Source: Actinomycetota bacterium (GTDB lineage Bacteria > Actinomycetota > Actinomycetes > Streptosporangiales > Streptosporangiaceae). Taken from it: a DNA stretch of 6,495 bases. Shown here piece by piece: positions 5,557 to 6,495 of the stretch. Position numbers and translations under genes: made by a program. Position 1 is the first letter of the stretch; the number at the start of each line of letters is the position of its first letter. A model generated the notes under the pieces. That model worked only from the letters and a program-made list of their open reading frames with translations. It was not told where the DNA came from and did not search any database. The stretch covers positions 4,822-11,316 of the forward strand of contig PLIQ01000212.1 in NCBI GenBank assembly GCA_003140115.1. The letters are read 5' to 3'.

Positions 5557-6093
5557 ATGACCGACCGTCCGCCGCTGCCCTATGACTACTTGCCGGAGGT
5601 GCCCTCGTTCGACGTGCGCAGCGATGACGTCGCCCATGACGAGATGATGGGCGAGAACCACGTCTTCGACGGGTTCGGGATGACCGGCGGTAACATCTCC
5701 CCGTCGCTATCGTGGTCCGGCTTCCCTGCCGAGACCAAGAGCTTCGCGGTGACCTGCTTCGACCCGGACGCGCCGACCGGCTCCGGTTTCTGGCACTGGG
5801 TCGTGCTCGACATCCCGGCGTCGGTAACCGAGCTGAACAAGAACGCGGCCGGGACCGGCGGAGACGGCCTGCCCGAAGGTGCGTTCCACGTCCGTAACGA
5901 CTACGGCGCCAAGGATTTCGGGGGCGCGGCGCCGCCCGCCGGGGACCCGCCGCACCGCTACGTGTTCGCGGTGCACGCACTGGACGTGGATACCCTGGGC
6001 GTCGACGACGAGATATCGCCCGCCGTGGCCGGTTTCAACCTACGGTTCCACACCATTGCCCGGGGCCTGCTGATCCCGGTCTACGGCTGCTGA
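5557..6093 (+). CDS. YbhB/YbcL family Raf kinase inhibitor-like protein (PEBP fold)
   Basis: 178 residues, a normal length for bacterial phosphatidylethanolamine-binding-like proteins. No signal peptide is seen, so it is probably cytoplasmic. Family motifs in order: [10 protein letters not shown] (44-53); [17 protein letters not shown] (67-83), containing the DPDAP and WHW ligand-pocket residues; a Gly-rich [21 protein letters not shown] stretch at about 115-135, in the family's conserved G.GPxPPxGxxHRY position with part of the first PP pair altered; and FAVHALD (137-143). The fold has an anion-binding pocket. In eukaryotes it inhibits Raf or binds phospholipid; in bacteria the role is not well defined, so I do not assign a ligand. 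The start is fixed by the strong ribosome site. It is transcribed divergently from the propeller gene and ends directly against the convergent regulator gene. Confidence 0.93.
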   Translation: MTDRPPLPYDYLPEVPSFDVRSDDVAHDEMMGENHVFDGFGMTGGNISPSLSWSGFPAETKSFAVTCFDPDAPTGSGFWHWVVLDIPASVTELNKNAAGTGGDGLPEGAFHVRNDYGAKDFGGAAPPAGDPPHRYVFAVHALDVDTLGVDDEISPAVAGFNLRFHTIARGLLIPVYGC

Positions 6094-6098
6094 TCAGC
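6089..6098. repeat. Perfect 10-bp palindrome across two convergent stop codons
   Basis: GCTGATCAGC is self-complementary. It contains the last codon bases and TGA stop of the PEBP gene and part of the TGA-containing 3' end of the regulator gene on the other strand. As RNA it has no loop and no T-run, so it is not a terminator by itself. It may be a by-product of the two overlapping stop contexts. Confidence 0.4.
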
Positions 6099-6495
6099 TA
6101 GATCGTTCGCCGCAACGGCCCGCGTCGTAGCCGGGCAGGCTCGCCAACTGGGCCAGCAGCCAGGGCGAGGTCAGCGCCTTGAGCAGCCCCTGGACCTCCC
6201 GGGATGCGGCGTGCTTGGCCGGCAGAACCAGGTCGAACCGTTCCTCCGCGAGCGGGATGACGTTGAGCCCGTAGGCCAGCGCCGCCGGCTCGCTCGCCAC
6301 GCCCACGTCGGCGAGCCGACCCGCGACCGCCGCCGCGACCTGGAGGTGCCCGGCGGCCTGGCTGTCGTACCCGGGCAGGTCGGCCGGGTCCAGGCCTAGG
6401 CGGCCGAGCTCACGGTCGAGCAGCTTGCGGGCTTGCGCGCCCGGCTCGCGGTTCACCAGGCGCAGCCCTTGGCGGACCGCGTCGTCCAGCCCGGT
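6094..6495 (-). CDS. PBP-like substrate-binding (regulator) domain protein, C-terminal fragment
   Basis: The open frame continues to the window edge, so only the last 133 residues are seen and the start is missing. Visible: GLRLVNREPGAQARKLLDREL (begins about residue 10); GHLQVAAAVAGRLADVGVA (about 49-67); IPLAEERFDLVLPA (about 80-93); a C-terminal helix; and PGYDAGRCGE (121-130). This order matches the PBP_like domain (Pfam PF12727 type) found behind an excisionase/MerR-like HTH in actinobacterial one-component regulators, and fused to molybdopterin-biosynthesis proteins. Such domains resemble periplasmic molybdate/tungstate-binding folds. If an HTH lies upstream, this would be a ligand-sensing regulator; if not, a MoeA-type fusion or a stand-alone binding protein. 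The ligand cannot be read from the sequence. A GTG at 6456 is an internal codon, not the start, because upstream codons encode conserved family sequence. It converges on the PEBP gene with no gap. Confidence 0.8.
   Translation of the reverse strand, partial: TGLDDAVRQGLRLVNREPGAQARKLLDRELGRLGLDPADLPGYDSQAAGHLQVAAAVAGRLADVGVASEPAALAYGLNVIPLAEERFDLVLPAKHAASREVQGLLKALTSPWLLAQLASLPGYDAGRCGERSS

Noticed and set aside
5471..5980. Arg-rich minus-strand open frame opposite the PEBP gene
   Set aside because: No motif, extreme Arg content and antisense to a well-supported gene; a GC-driven shadow.
6454..6456. GTG at 6456 as the start of the right-hand minus-strand gene
   Set aside because: The frame stays open to the window edge and the upstream codons (GLDDAVRQGLRL) fit the domain, so the gene is truncated by the window rather than starting here.

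Overview
The window looks like a chromosomal segment of a high-GC actinobacterium. It has very strong G/C bias at third codon positions, GTG starts, a DUF222/HNH-type (REP13E12-like) remnant, a type II NADH dehydrogenase, and an actinobacterial-style PBP-like regulator domain. The genus cannot be fixed from this sequence. No tRNA, rRNA, CRISPR array, insertion sequence or phage gene is visible. The longest non-coding stretch is about 155 bases (5402-5556).

Layout, left to right. At 2-202 (+) is the decayed 3' end of an HNH endonuclease gene, with two frame changes and an in-frame stop. From 5401 down to 220 runs a minus-strand series of four genes: a membrane-anchored PQQ-type beta-propeller protein with a Ser/Pro/Gly repeat linker (5401-3773); a YihY/BrkB-family membrane protein (3720-2728); a type II NADH:quinone dehydrogenase overlapping its 3' end (about 2753-1431); and a SCO-type lipoprotein with a second, cysteine-less thioredoxin-like domain (1377-220). 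Close spacing (52 bp, overlap, 53 bp) suggests one transcription unit, whose first gene may be leaderless. At 5557-6093 (+) is a YbhB/YbcL (PEBP-family) protein, divergent from the propeller gene. At 6495-6094 (-) is the C-terminal part of a PBP-like substrate-binding regulator, which runs off the window and ends base-to-base against the PEBP gene.

How the genes may work together. NDH-2 feeds electrons from NADH into the quinone pool. SCO proteins deliver copper to, or reduce, the CuA site of cytochrome oxidase. The minus-strand series therefore has an envelope/respiratory flavour, with a membrane protein and an extracytoplasmic propeller of unknown task upstream. This link is an inference from gene order. 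The regulator fragment may sense a small oxyanion or similar ligand, but its target is not visible.

Most interesting points: the loss of both redox cysteines in the second domain of the SCO lipoprotein; the propeller's five-unit 24-bp coding repeat, closed by a cysteine-containing C-terminal peptide; a pair of 15-bp direct repeats exactly 20 bp apart plus a Shine-Dalgarno-masking hairpin ahead of the PEBP gene; and the frameshifted HNH relic. No clearly new multi-gene system is evident.
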